Shown here in pieces: positions 25,328-36,099 of a stretch of DNA of 64,000 nucleotides. The first letter of the stretch is position 1; every line of letters starts with the position of its first letter. The position numbers and the translations under genes are program-made. The DNA is from Vespa crabro. Taxonomy: Eukaryota; Arthropoda; Insecta; Hymenoptera; Vespidae. The DNA is taken from positions 2,833,588 to 2,897,587 of the forward strand of contig NC_060976.1 in the NCBI RefSeq assembly GCF_910589235.1, written 5' to 3'. The notes beneath the pieces were generated by a model that saw nothing but the letters and a program-made list of their open reading frames with translations, was not told where the DNA came from and did not search any database.

Positions 25328-26722
25328 TTCCGAATAATAATATAAAACCTTATAGTATTACGTAACAAACCGTATAGTATTACGTAATAACCAATTTACG
25401 AATCTACAAATATGAATACAATAATTGTAAATATTATTTCATCAATTACATTTTATTATTAAAATATATTAATTATACTGAATGCAATATTGTATGTGTG
25501 CATATGTTTGTTAAAGAAAGTTTCATTTTTTTTTAAAAAAAAGTTTATCAATAAAAAAATAACTTTACAAAATATGTACATGTAATTATATTTATCTATT
25601 TCCTAAAGTTTTATGTCATTTAACGTAATATAAGTATACGAATATTGGATTTGAGATTGTTTAATAAGAATAATTATGGATCGATTTTGATGAACATGAT
25701 CTCATTTTAATGACGAAGGTTTAATCTGATTAAAAAAGAATGTTAACACTCGAGAAACTTGGAATAATTTTAATGATAAGATAATTAGAATAATTTTAAT
25801 AATACCTTTTAAAATGGCTATTCTGATAATTTTCAAATTAATTATAAATATTTTGATCAATAAACATAAAGCTCTCTTTTTCCATACAAATAAATATGAA
25901 TAATTAATACTTTTCATTGATATACAAATCTTACTTTGGTTTTCGTTATCGATTATTCTTGTAAATCAATAATGAGGAAGGAAAGGTATTAACCTTTCAG
26001 AAGGAAGACTTTGATAAATAATAAACGATCAGTATATCATTGAATCTTAGCTAATAAATATCGAAACTCTTTTACTCCGTTCTACGCGATATTACTTTTG
26101 TTATAATATTTATCACATTTCGTCATAAATAATATCGTGTTAACTATATGTATAAATTTAATTAAAAACACAAAATATTTCTTCAATTGGCAAACATCTT
26201 TCAAGCAATCTATCTTTCTGAGAAATATAATCTGTCATGCATAAAATTATAACCTATACTAGCTTACATATTGACAATATAGATATATGATGGAGGACAT
26301 TGTTTCCTCCATATTGCATTCATAGTTCATATTTTGTCCATGTACGTCGCTGTAGTCACACATGCCTTGATCGAAAGATGATAAATAATTTTGAGCAACA
26401 ATTTTTCTTCATTCATATCGAAAATATCTTGATATACGAGCGTGATATAAAAATCGTCTTATCGGAAATATTACGAACTTTAGCCGTAAAAGAATTATCG
26501 TAGTATTGTGCAAAAAAGGTTATGTATCTCATTCGTTGTTATCATTGTCGCGTCGTAATAACTTTTCATTTTTACTATGTCCTATATGTTAATTAATTAT
26601 TTAATATTATTTGTACAAAATTAAATTAAACATGCAATCCAATATATATTTTTACAGTTTTAATTTTTGTACAAATAATATAATAAAAATTCTATATATT
26701 TATTAAATAATTTAGAGTAGAA
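25328..26722. other. Intergenic region, RPA34-like gene to PAAT-like gene
   Basis: AT-rich DNA without a supportable exon. An AATAAAA signal at about 25550 could serve the upstream gene. It holds a hairpin with an 8-bp perfect stem at 26290-26312, the second copy of the upstream element at 26323-26360, and a possible intron acceptor (TTTTTACAG) at about 26651-26659, which suggests a noncoding first exon for the next gene. Confidence 0.5.
26323..26360 (+). promoter_or_regulatory. Repeated 38-bp upstream element, copy 2
   Basis: Gapless partner of 22765-22802 (30/38 identical), here about 360 bp before the ATG at 26723. It is also preceded by a small perfect hairpin (26290-26312) at nearly the same distance, about 10 bp. 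Confidence 0.4.
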
Positions 26723-27777
26723 ATGGAGGCAACAATAGAAGAAAATTGTGAAATATTAACCGCAACGTCTTCAATAAAAGACTTCATACAAGTTTCATCT
26801 AATTGGATGATTGACGGAAAGAAATGTTATGTAGATACTATTACAACAATACCATTATCACTTGCTCCAGAGAGGTAATAAATATATTTTTTGAGAAAAA
26901 GAAAATTAAAAAAATATAAATTAAAGCCTAATTAAAATTTGTGTTATAGTATAGATTTAAATGATATAATTTCTTTGGATACATGTATTTATTTACGTTC
27001 GACGGAACAAGTGAAAGAACCATGTACATTGGACATAAAATTAACGAATAATCAAAAAATATCACGTATTATAATTATCTCTGAAGCGTACGTCTTAGAA
27101 TTTTTTAAACAATACGGAGAATATGCAACTACAGTCTTTGCAGAACAAATAGATGAGTTTATAGGAAGTACTATATATTTAGCAGAAATGAGTTTAAAAC
27201 ATCCTAGTACTGAGGCCAGTATTAAAGTAATATATAATTTTATTTTATAAGAATCTTTGTTTTCTTACTAAATTGCAGCTTCTTATTCTTTGTCTTTCAG
27301 TTTACGAAAATAAAAAATGCAGAACCCATGTTATGGATATACGGTATAAAACTTATATTGACAGAATCTGTTAAAGAAAATAAATCAGAGATACTTGATT
27401 ATACAATAACAAATTTTCTGAATAACTTAAATGGTTCAACACAGCAAAAAGAAATTTTAGCTAATATAATGTTAGAATCTTTTAAACAAGAAAAGAATCC
27501 TATAAATGATGAAATTATACCTTTAAAAAACTTTATCATTTCCAATACTTTACAAATACAAAATAATAATAAAAATATAACCGAAGAAACCAAAAAAGTG
27601 GATCTTAATTGCAAAGATGATTGTAAAAATGTAGAAATTACAAACATTGAAACATATATTAATAATAAATTTCATGAAATGGAAAAAAGAACTATGCACA
27701 GATTAAATGAAATTGAACAGAATATTAATCAAAAACTAGATGCTATACTTAAGAAACTTGAAGTGAAATTAAAATGA
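26723..27777 (+). CDS. PAAT-like protein (C10orf88 family)
   Basis: Exons: 26723-26874, 26950-27226, 27301-27777, giving 301 aa. The central part reads CTLDIKLTNNQKISRIIIISEA, then a segment with STIYLAEMSL and a beta-rich end MLWIYGIKLIL. This matches the layout of the N-terminal beta domain of PAAT (C10orf88), an ATPase reported to associate with mitochondrial ABC transporters. The last 45 residues (NIETYINNKFHEMEKRT, then a heptad-like stretch) form a predicted amphipathic helix or coiled coil, again as in that family. The protein is shorter than the mammalian one (about 445 aa). The stop lies 124 bp from the convergent SLBP stop. The call rests on motif memory, without alignment. Confidence 0.6.
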
Positions 27778-27901
27778 TAATATTTATGAACACTTTTGTA
27801 TATAGTTTTCATAATTTATCATAACATAATACTGTTTTAATTATATTTCAATACCTTATTTCTATTGTATTCTTATAAAAATGACCAACTTTATTTAACT
27901 A

Positions 27902-28700
27902 TCATTGTTCAGTACTTTCATTTTCTTGCGGAGGATCCCAATAATGAAGCTGTTTCCTCCATAATTTAATCATTCCGTCCCATCCTCTTCTGCTATATTT
28001 AATGTATTTTGGAGGAGTTCTTGGATGATCTCTCGTACGTTGCTCTCTGAAATATAACAATATAAAGTATTATATATGAAACAATATTCATGAAAATAAT
28101 AATAAAAAAAAATGAGAATTTATAAACATCACTGGTCTTAAAAAGTTAATTTTGTTAATGGAATTATTACTTTGGAACGGTTTGAATGTATCGATCATAT
28201 CCAATAGTATTTTTTCCATAATCTATTTCTTTTTGTCTCCGTGCAAGTATTGCAGGATCGGTTTCATATTCTACACGTTTTTTATTGCTTTCTACTGGAT
28301 ATATTTTTGTACTATTAGTTGTAGAACTTGAATCATCGCGATGTTTAAGGCATGATATTTTAGGATTTCGTGTATCCAATGTTGTATCTCTTGGCCTTTT
28401 GTTTACATTTGAATGAATCGATGGTACATTGTCGTCTAATTTGTCAGATTGTTCGATACTTTTATATTTGGGACATTCTCCGCTATTATCATTTTTTTTA
28501 ATTTGCGACGCATTGTGAATTTTCAATTCTTTTGCTTCTGATTCATTTGTACAATTATTTTTATTTGTCGATTTATCCTCTATTTTGACATGCTTCTTCG
28601 ATTGTGCATGCGTTTTTATATTTGTACTCATGCATAATATTTCATCAAAAAGATCATCTTCTTCGTTTGTCAACATTAATTCTTCATTATCAGAACTCAT
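27902..28700 (-). CDS. Slbp: Histone RNA hairpin-binding protein (SLBP)
   Basis: Two exons: 28700-28171 and 28046-27902, giving 224 aa. SLBP binds the 3' stem-loop of replication-dependent histone mRNAs and directs their processing and translation. The RNA-binding domain (about 150-215) is unmistakable: YETDPAILARRQKEIDYGKN, TIGYDRYIQ, then KYIKYSRRGWDGMIKLWRK and HYWDPP at the end. The intron splits the domain right after VPK. The N-terminus is acidic and Ser/Lys-rich, as in other insects. The usual TPNK motif reads TPPK here. The protein ends shortly after WDPPQENE. It is convergent with the PAAT-like gene and in tandem with phosphoglycerate mutase. Confidence 0.96.
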
Positions 28701-29647
28701 TGTATGTTTGTATTGACATGTATTGATTTGATTTCTTTTAAATATAATTATACGATTTTTCGAAGATATATATATATATATTTTTTTTTTTGTTTAATTT
28801 TTTACGATTTCACCAATTACAAAAATGAAAGAACTCGAATTGTAACAAAGCATTTATTTCTGACGCATTAACCTATATTAGGTATATAAAGAAATCGGTA
28901 GGCATCCATTGAAATATAACCTATATAAAAAGACAAAATTGAAAATTCTTCTAGTACTGACAATAAATCGTATGCATTGTCACGATTTTACTCACCACTT
29001 TATGACTTTTTGATATTTTTGTTTGAAATTGATTATTTCAAATTAAAAATTTACTTTATATCCTTTTTTAATTTTATTCGTCGTTTTGAAGATGCAGGGT
29101 ATGTTTTCATGCTATCTTACAATAGCAAACTAATTTTTAAAAATGGATGCAAATAAGTATAGCGTTATTTTATATTGACTTATGTAATATTTCGTTTATA
29201 GTATTCTCATAAAGTAGATACAATATTATAGAAATAATATTTATTATTATGTCATATATTATTTTTTTTTTTTTTTTTTATATAATAAAAGAATAAATAT
29301 AGGATATATTTGGATATATTTCTCTAAAAGAGACAACTGTGTATTTGCTCGTATTTTTCATTACTAAAATTATACTTAGTTTTTTGGCATTGCCATAATA
29401 CATTGCAATATGTACATAAATATATACTATGTACATGCTTGAAAAAGAAATAAATAAAAATGTTTGTAAGGATTTTGGGCATATGTAGCATTAATAATTA
29501 GACATTTTAATGTTCTTATTTCTAACTTGTTAGTTTTTTCCATCTACTTATATTTTGTTTAATCAATAATTTGAATTATATGAAACATTAATTATGATAC
29601 AATCATTGACTGAAAATTAATATTTGAGAATGACTCTCTTTAATACT
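28701..29647. other. SLBP 5' flank and phosphoglycerate mutase 3' flank
   Basis: AT-rich and without exons. Reverse-complement poly(A) signals (TTTATT) at about 29444-29450 and 29648 could serve the mutase transcript. The SLBP promoter should lie just above 28700. A TA run and T-tract sit at about 28768-28790. Confidence 0.5.
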
Positions 29648-30406
29648 TTATTTTGCCTTTCCTTGTGCAGCAACAGCAGCCATTGCTGCTTTGACAGTTT
29701 CCTCATCACCTAAGAATTTCATAGAAACAACTGGTTTAAAATTCTCATCTAATTCGTATACAAAAGGAATACCAGTAGGAAGATTTAAGCCCATGATTTG
29801 TTCATTTGTCATTTCTGCAAATAAAATAAAATTTTTTCTATCGTACATTCTATCACAATAATAATAAAGTTTATATAAAGAATATATTTACGATCAAGAT
29901 GCTTCACTATTCCTCGTAAACTGTTTCCATGTGCAGCTATAATGATTTTTTTTCCTTCTTTCAATTGTGGTATGATAACATTGTTCCAATAAGGCAGAGT
30001 CCTTTCAATGGTTAATTTCAATGATTCAAATTTAGGAAATTCTTCAGGCTTGGGCTCAGTAGCATATCTAGGATCTTTAGTTATTGTCTCATAATACTTG
30101 TGATCAGATTCCATAGCAGGAGGTGGTACATCAAAAGACCTTCTCCAGATTTGTACTTGTTCCTCTCCATATTTTGCTGCTGTTTCTGCCTTATTCATAC
30201 CAGTTAAACCACCATAATGACGTTCATTTAATCGCCACGTTTTAAGAATAGGTATATCCTCCTGATTGATTTCTTTCAAAATAGCTTTCAAGGTTTCTTG
30301 AGCTCTTGTCAAGACCGACGTATGAGCAGCATCAAAAGTAAGACCTGCTTCTTTAACAGCTTTTCCAGCTGACAAAGCTTCAGTTTTACCTGTTGAATAA
30401 TTTTTT

Positions 30407-30445
<39 letters not shown>

Positions 30446-30897
30446 TACAAACACTTCATACATATGAAGGAAGGAACGAGTACATAGATGAATGACTATG
30501 ATATGTTATATATTACAATTTTAAGAAAAATGTAATTTTCTATAATAAATTTTATCGGTTTATTTTGATAATCCATTTTAAGGTATGCATTATTTCGTTA
30601 TGACAATTTAAGAAACTGTAAAAAGAAAGGGAAAAAAAAACAAAAAGAAAAAAAAAATAATTAAACAAAATATTTCTTCTTCTCGATATTTTTTTGTATA
30701 TCTTGAACAAAAAAAAAAAGAAAAAAGAAAAAGAAATTGTTAAGATCTCGTGACCTTTTGCCCTTGCGAAGATTTTCGATAACATTTATAATCTTACCTT
30801 TATCAGATAAATTAGCATCGTACCATCCACAAAATAGATTTAATTTATTCCATTCGCTCTCACCATGGCGAACCATAACAATTTTATATTTCGACAT
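29648..30897 (-). CDS. Pglym: Phosphoglycerate mutase, cofactor-dependent (glycolysis)
   Basis: Exons: 30897-30798, 30389-29892, 29814-29648, giving 254 aa, the normal length for the animal dPGM. The enzyme interconverts 3- and 2-phosphoglycerate in the cytosol through a phosphohistidine. The catalytic loop VMVRHGESEWN holds the phospho-acceptor His at about residue 11. Other hallmarks are FCGWYDANLSDKG, TWRLNERHYGGLTGMNKAE, FDVPPP, IIAAHGNSLRGIVKHL (second His) and LPTGIPFVYEL. The C-terminal AAQGKAK tail is the mobile lid of the family. MSKYKIV is chosen as the start because it fits the family exactly; an upstream in-frame ATG would add only five residues. Confidence 0.98.
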
Positions 30898-31692
30898 GTT
30901 TTTAATAAACAAATATGCAGAATATCAATGAAGTATCCTCTCAGCGGCGATATATTCACGACAGTTCCCTTGAATTTGCTATCAACATATATCCATTTCT
31001 TATTATCTATGCTTTATTTCTTTCCCTTTAATTCTTAGTTGATGCGATCATAATCAAATGTAAAATTGTAGGCAAAAAAAAAACTGCCTACGATTTTAAT
31101 TCTATAGTTCTGACGTCAGGTGGCGTTGACGATTCTAACTTGATAAATAATAAATTCATTCCGTATCTTAGATGTCATTTTAATGATATACAAACAATCA
31201 CGTGTTATGTTTAAGTTCTAAATTGTATCAGATATTATACGATTTGAATTAATTTAATGCATTGCATTAATAAATAGGAACAGAAAAAGTAATGTTCCAT
31301 ATATTTTTCATTACTTTTTTAAGGTAAACGTTTTAAGAAATAAAGAGAAAAAAATCTTTGATGAGGTTATGAATAAATATTAAGGATAAGTGCTGAAGGC
31401 TCACAAGTTTCTTCCCTTTTTAATTAGATATTCGAAATATCTAATACGTTTTTACAAGGATAGGAATTAAAAAAGAAGAAACAAGAAAGAAGAAACAAAG
31501 AAAAAGAAATATGTCAACGTGTAAGTTTGATATATTTATCCATGTAAATATAAAAAATAAAGTGTCTATTAAGGGCACAAGGGAATATCGATGTTGACAT
31601 AAAATTTTTAATTAACCTTATTGTGAATCCATCAAAAAGATCAATAAAAAGTGAATGTGCGAATAAAAACTATACAGTTATAATCGTCAAAA
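30898..31692. promoter_or_regulatory. Head-to-head region, phosphoglycerate mutase and ZDHHC24-like gene
   Basis: About 795 bp separates divergent start codons. No exon is visible. The sequence around 31080-31130 (with TGACGTCAGGTGGCG) is less AT-rich than its surroundings and contains a TGACGTCA CRE/ATF palindrome at about 31112-31119, a plausible shared promoter motif. Confidence 0.45.
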
Positions 31693-32550
31693 ATGATCAT
31701 TCGTAAAACTATTTGGCCTCGCACATTAAGTGACATTTGTTCTATGATATTTATATTAACAATTGTACCATTAATATATTGGTTCGAGTTGTGGGTAGTA
31801 TTACCTGCATTATATAAGCACAATACAATACCATATTTCATGCACTTTACTATAGGTAATTTTATAATGTTAAATATTGTGGGTAACTTTACCTATACGG
31901 TATTGTGCGATACTAGTATTAATAGAACTATTGTACCAGTGAGTACAGCAAGCTCTAAGAATGGATGGAGATTATGTGCAACATGTGAAATACTTGCTCC
32001 ACCTCGTTCATGGCACTGTTCAACATGCGGAACATGTATTCTAAAGCGTGATCATCATTGTATCTTTACAGGCTGTTGTATTGGTTATTTTAATCATCGA
32101 TACTTTTTAATGTTCCTTTTCTATTTATTCATTGCTACAATCTATGCATTTTGTTATAATAATTATTTTATTTGGGCTAGAATAAATTTTGAATTTCCAA
32201 TGTCCATTATAAAAATAATATTTCCTTTGGCAATATTTGTTTTTGGATTTGATGGTTCCGTAGAACAATTCTATTTATTACTCTATATTGTATCTGTTGT
32301 AGGAATGTTATTTACAGGTGTTTTATGCATTTATCATTTTCGATTAGTTTTTAATGGATGTGTAGCAAATGAAAGTAATAAAAATATGGATACTTATGAT
32401 CTTGGTTGGCAACAGAATATAAAGGAAGTTCTTGGTGAACGATGGTTTTTAACATGGTTGATTCCATATATAAAATCTCAATTACCCCATGATGGTATTA
32501 CTTGGGATACAAAAAGTACATGGGAAATTAATAATGCAAAGAGTAAATGA
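31693..32550 (+). CDS. DHHC palmitoyltransferase, ZDHHC24 type (intronless)
   Basis: A single 285-aa exon. DHHC enzymes S-acylate cytosolic cysteines of membrane proteins. Two membrane segments come first (about residues 15-40 and 50-72), then the zinc-binding cysteine-rich domain (CATCEI, PPRSWHCSTCGTCILKRDHH) with the DHHC signature at about 120-123, followed by FTGCCIGYFNHRYF. Two or more further membrane helices follow (about 137-160, 172-225). The C-terminal YDLGWQQNIKEVLGERW and LPHDGITWDT match the tail that marks ZDHHC24 among DHHC proteins. The lack of introns is notable beside its multi-exon neighbours, though the codon context looks native. Confidence 0.92.
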   Translation: MIIRKTIWPRTLSDICSMIFILTIVPLIYWFELWVVLPALYKHNTIPYFMHFTIGNFIMLNIVGNFTYTVLCDTSINRTIVPVSTASSKNGWRLCATCEILAPPRSWHCSTCGTCILKRDHHCIFTGCCIGYFNHRYFLMFLFYLFIATIYAFCYNNYFIWARINFEFPMSIIKIIFPLAIFVFGFDGSVEQFYLLLYIVSVVGMLFTGVLCIYHFRLVFNGCVANESNKNMDTYDLGWQQNIKEVLGERWFLTWLIPYIKSQLPHDGITWDTKSTWEINNAKSK

Positions 32551-33475
32551 ATTAATTGATGTGCGTTTCTTCATCTGAAATGCAATTGAAACCCTCCAAC
32601 TTGAAACATTTTCAAGCAAAAGTCATTTCTATGAGCTATTAATTTAAGATGTATAAAATGTGTCTTTTTCCATTTTCTTTTTTTTTTTTTTTGTCACTGA
32701 AAAGTTCTTTTTAATTGGAATTTTTCTTATTAATTATGAAATTGCAAGTTATAAAAGCTCAACTGTATTTTATAAATATTTTGTAACATCATTATCATAC
32801 AGTCATACCAAAAATTTGTTTCATATACATACTTGTGCATACACATACATTGTGCTACATAATATATTTATATATATGATGAAAAACTTAAATATATATT
32901 TTAAAATAAGAAAATGTATTTCCTATTTTGCACATCGTTATAAATAAAAATTTATTAAATGGCAATGTCAGACATTTCTAGTTAAAGTATATTCTTTTAA
33001 AGAACAAATAAATTATGTCAATATGGAACTTTTAAAATTGTAAATTGTATAAATAATGAATAATGTTTATTATCTTCTATAAATATTATATATTAGTAAT
33101 TGAAAATTATGACATTGTGCTGTATAAATATATACATATATAAAATTTATACAGTGTAATCATTTGGATCTATTATTATGTTTAATCAAATAAGATCAAC
33201 TTGAATACAATTTGATCCTTGTAGCTGCTAATCAAATTTAATTGTTATTATTTACTTAATTAAACTGATTGTACAGAAGATCTTTTGGAATATATATTTA
33301 TATATCCATGTATAAAGTTTTATTCATATTATAGATATATTTTAGATATATTTATATTTATGTAATTTTGCAAAATTTAAATTCAAGTTCAAAATAGTAG
33401 ATATTTACAATTAATAATCATTTGACAAACACTCACTTTCATTGAGATTGTCATAATTATGAAATTTTTGTGTTG

Positions 33476-33550
<75 letters not shown>

Positions 33551-33955
33551 ACATACAATTTTCATACAACTTTCTTGGTCAAAAAAATTTAACTTAGCAT
33601 TAATAATGTACAATTGGAAGCTTTATGACGTGTTTAATTTTAAACCTTTAAAAAAATAATTTTATAACATATCCACGAATATATCTAAGTTTAAATGAAA
33701 TATAACACAGATACATACGTACGATCTGTACAACTTTTTTTTTAAAGAATTTTTGTGATAATAACAAGAACTAAATTTGTTCAATTGTTGATAACATATA
33801 AAAATGGAAATATATATATATAGAAGAACTAGATTATTAAATAATATTAATAATATATACAGTCGAATACATAGATGTGTTTGTGTATATATACAATATC
33901 TTAAAAAATGTATTGGCTATAATATACATCAGTGAATTTTGTTCTTAACAAGAAT
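32551..33955. other. Convergent 3' flanks of the DHHC gene and Qsox
   Basis: AT-rich DNA with several AATAAA signals on the plus strand (for example about 32943 and 33006). It contains a pure A run of about 68 bp at 33481-33548. No coding signal is seen. Confidence 0.5.
33481..33548. repeat. Poly(A) homopolymer of about 68 bp
   Basis: An uninterrupted A run in the gap between convergent genes. It is the longest homopolymer in the window. It lacks a recognisable retroelement body on either side, and its length is likely approximate in any assembly. Confidence 0.9.
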
Positions 33956-36099
33956 TTATACTTTACCAAGTAAGTTTAGATATGCTTTCTTTCTGTAAGT
34001 TCTTTTTACAGCAAATTTAATGCAAACAAGTGTGAGTATTGTAGCAGATGTAACATATAATACGACACAAATGCTTATATCAAATACAGTAAAATCCCAA
34101 CCCAATTTTTTAAGACTTATATATTTGGTAGAAGCAAGTCTTTCTTGTCTCATTTTTGATCCATCATTTTTTACATTACTTTGTTTTTCACTAGATCCGT
34201 AATAATTTATTCCTGCATAACTATACTTTCTTTTAAGATAATATAAAACTTGAGCTTCATTCCAAGTTTGATTTAAATATCTACACTCCGAACAATGGTC
34301 TTGCGATGGATATTGTATTTTTTTATGTTCAGGATCTTCTGTTTCATCTCCTGCTAATCTTGCATTAACCTCATTATGAGCTTTCCACAACCATAATATA
34401 TTATCATCTCCATTCTGTACCTCAAATATTTTGTTTCTCGATGCCATTTCTACAAAATGTCTTGAACAATCGGCACAACCAAAGAAATTTTTTATATATC
34501 CATACATAGCTCGTAATACTTCAATGGGATTATAATGTGTTTTATCTTTATTTTCCATTCCAAAATTAACAGTTAACATGTGAAACATTGTCCATAATCC
34601 ACAAGGATATCCTCTATATGTTTCTTTACTTCCTTTACATCCAATCCATTGCTGTGGGCCTGAGTATACTGGTGACATTTCCTCCTCTGTTGATCTTACT
34701 AAACGAATGAATTCTTCTCCAGATATCTTTTCTTTTTTATTGATTACATCACGAATTACGTCAAGAAAGATACTACTGTATCTCATTGGAAAATATTTGG
34801 CTATTGCATTTAAATATAATTTCAATGCCTCCATCTTTTCTCCTTCTATAATTTTAGTCATTGGTACTTCATGATAAATGGAATATCTAAGTGCATTTTC
34901 CAAATCTAATTGATATAAATGATCTTCAAATGTACCAGAGTTATATTGCTGTTTTTGAAGAGAGTTTGATTTAGTATCATTTATTGTATTTGATTTTTGA
35001 GTTAGCAATTCTCCATTGTAATTCCCAATAATTTGTTCATCTATATTTATACCCTTTGAATTCATATAATTTTTAATTGTCTGTATAATACCTTCTCTCG
35101 TTGGTATTCTAATATTTAAAAGCTTTTGCGATTCTTTTTGGCCCATTACAATTAGACTTGGAAATTTTGTGATTTTACTTGTTACACATAATAATTCATT
35201 GTCGGATATAACTCTACGTATTTGTAGACTTGAAATTTTATGCATATCTAATATGACTTCAGTTCCCATATGAGAGTCTGTTTTCTCAAATAATAAAAAA
35301 AAATATTTTACAGTTTTAGGTACAACTTTCCATATGTCTTTTATCTCTGCATTCCTATATAAAATGGATTACAATAATTAAATTAGAAATAAATTAATAT
35401 ATTATTACTACATTAAAGAAATAATAAAAATATTAATGCAAAATGATTTTACAATTAAATTGACTATTACCTGTAAGGTGTAATATTAGGCCATGTTATA
35501 CCACGTCCTTCTTCTTGTTCCTTTTCCAATCTTTTAATTAAGTTGTGTCTAACGTCATCAACATTATCACCTTTTTCAACTACTATACCCATGAAAGAAG
35601 AATGGGAATTAACAGGAAAATATTTAAGCGTTGGATAATGCATAATTTCATATTCACGACAAATTGGATTGTTGTCATCTACGGCACAATCTATAGCTGC
35701 AATAACAACAATATCTCTCCAGGCTGAAAAATATATATTGTATTATAAATTTATTTATTTTATTTAATTGAAAAATTACAATTTCTTAGGATGATCAATT
35801 TTTAAGAAATAACACTTACAATAAACGTCGCTTGCAAAAGCCTTCCATGTAGGTGCAAAACGATAACAAAATCCGCACCAGCTATTATAAAATTCAACTA
35901 ACCATCCTTTTGAATCTCCATAAACACTTGTTTTAAAATTAGTAGCATTTAATACAACTACATTATCACTGTTATTATATAAGCCTTGAGCAGGATAACT
36001 TTGATATTGATCGTCTTGTATAGCTACCACTGTTACATATTTGCATATTATCACGATGTATAATAAGATTATTTTTGTTATGAAATCGTTTCGTTGCAT
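33956..36099 (-). CDS. Qsox: Quiescin sulfhydryl oxidase (QSOX)
   Basis: Exons: 36099-35820, 35723-35471, 35354-33956, giving 643 aa. QSOX makes disulfides in secreted proteins using FAD and oxygen, acting in the ER/Golgi or outside the cell. A signal peptide covers about residues 7-27. The first thioredoxin domain has VEFYNSWCGFCYRFAPTW (redox CxxC at about 75-78). A redox-inactive second thioredoxin region and a helix-rich linker lead to the Erv/ALR domain, with GYPCGLWTMFHML, the FAD-proximal FFGCADCSRHF and the distal CSEC. A hydrophobic helix near the C-terminus (FDISICVVLYVTSATIL) and a basic tail make it a type I membrane protein. The usual WCGHC reads WCGFC. Confidence 0.96.

Noticed and set aside
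31693..32550. The intronless DHHC gene as a processed pseudogene
   Set aside because: The frame is complete with intact zinc ligands and the DHHC motif, and no flanking duplication was noticed.
33481..33548. Poly(A) run as the tail of a retroposed gene
   Set aside because: No target-site duplication or retroelement/processed-gene body could be seen upstream.
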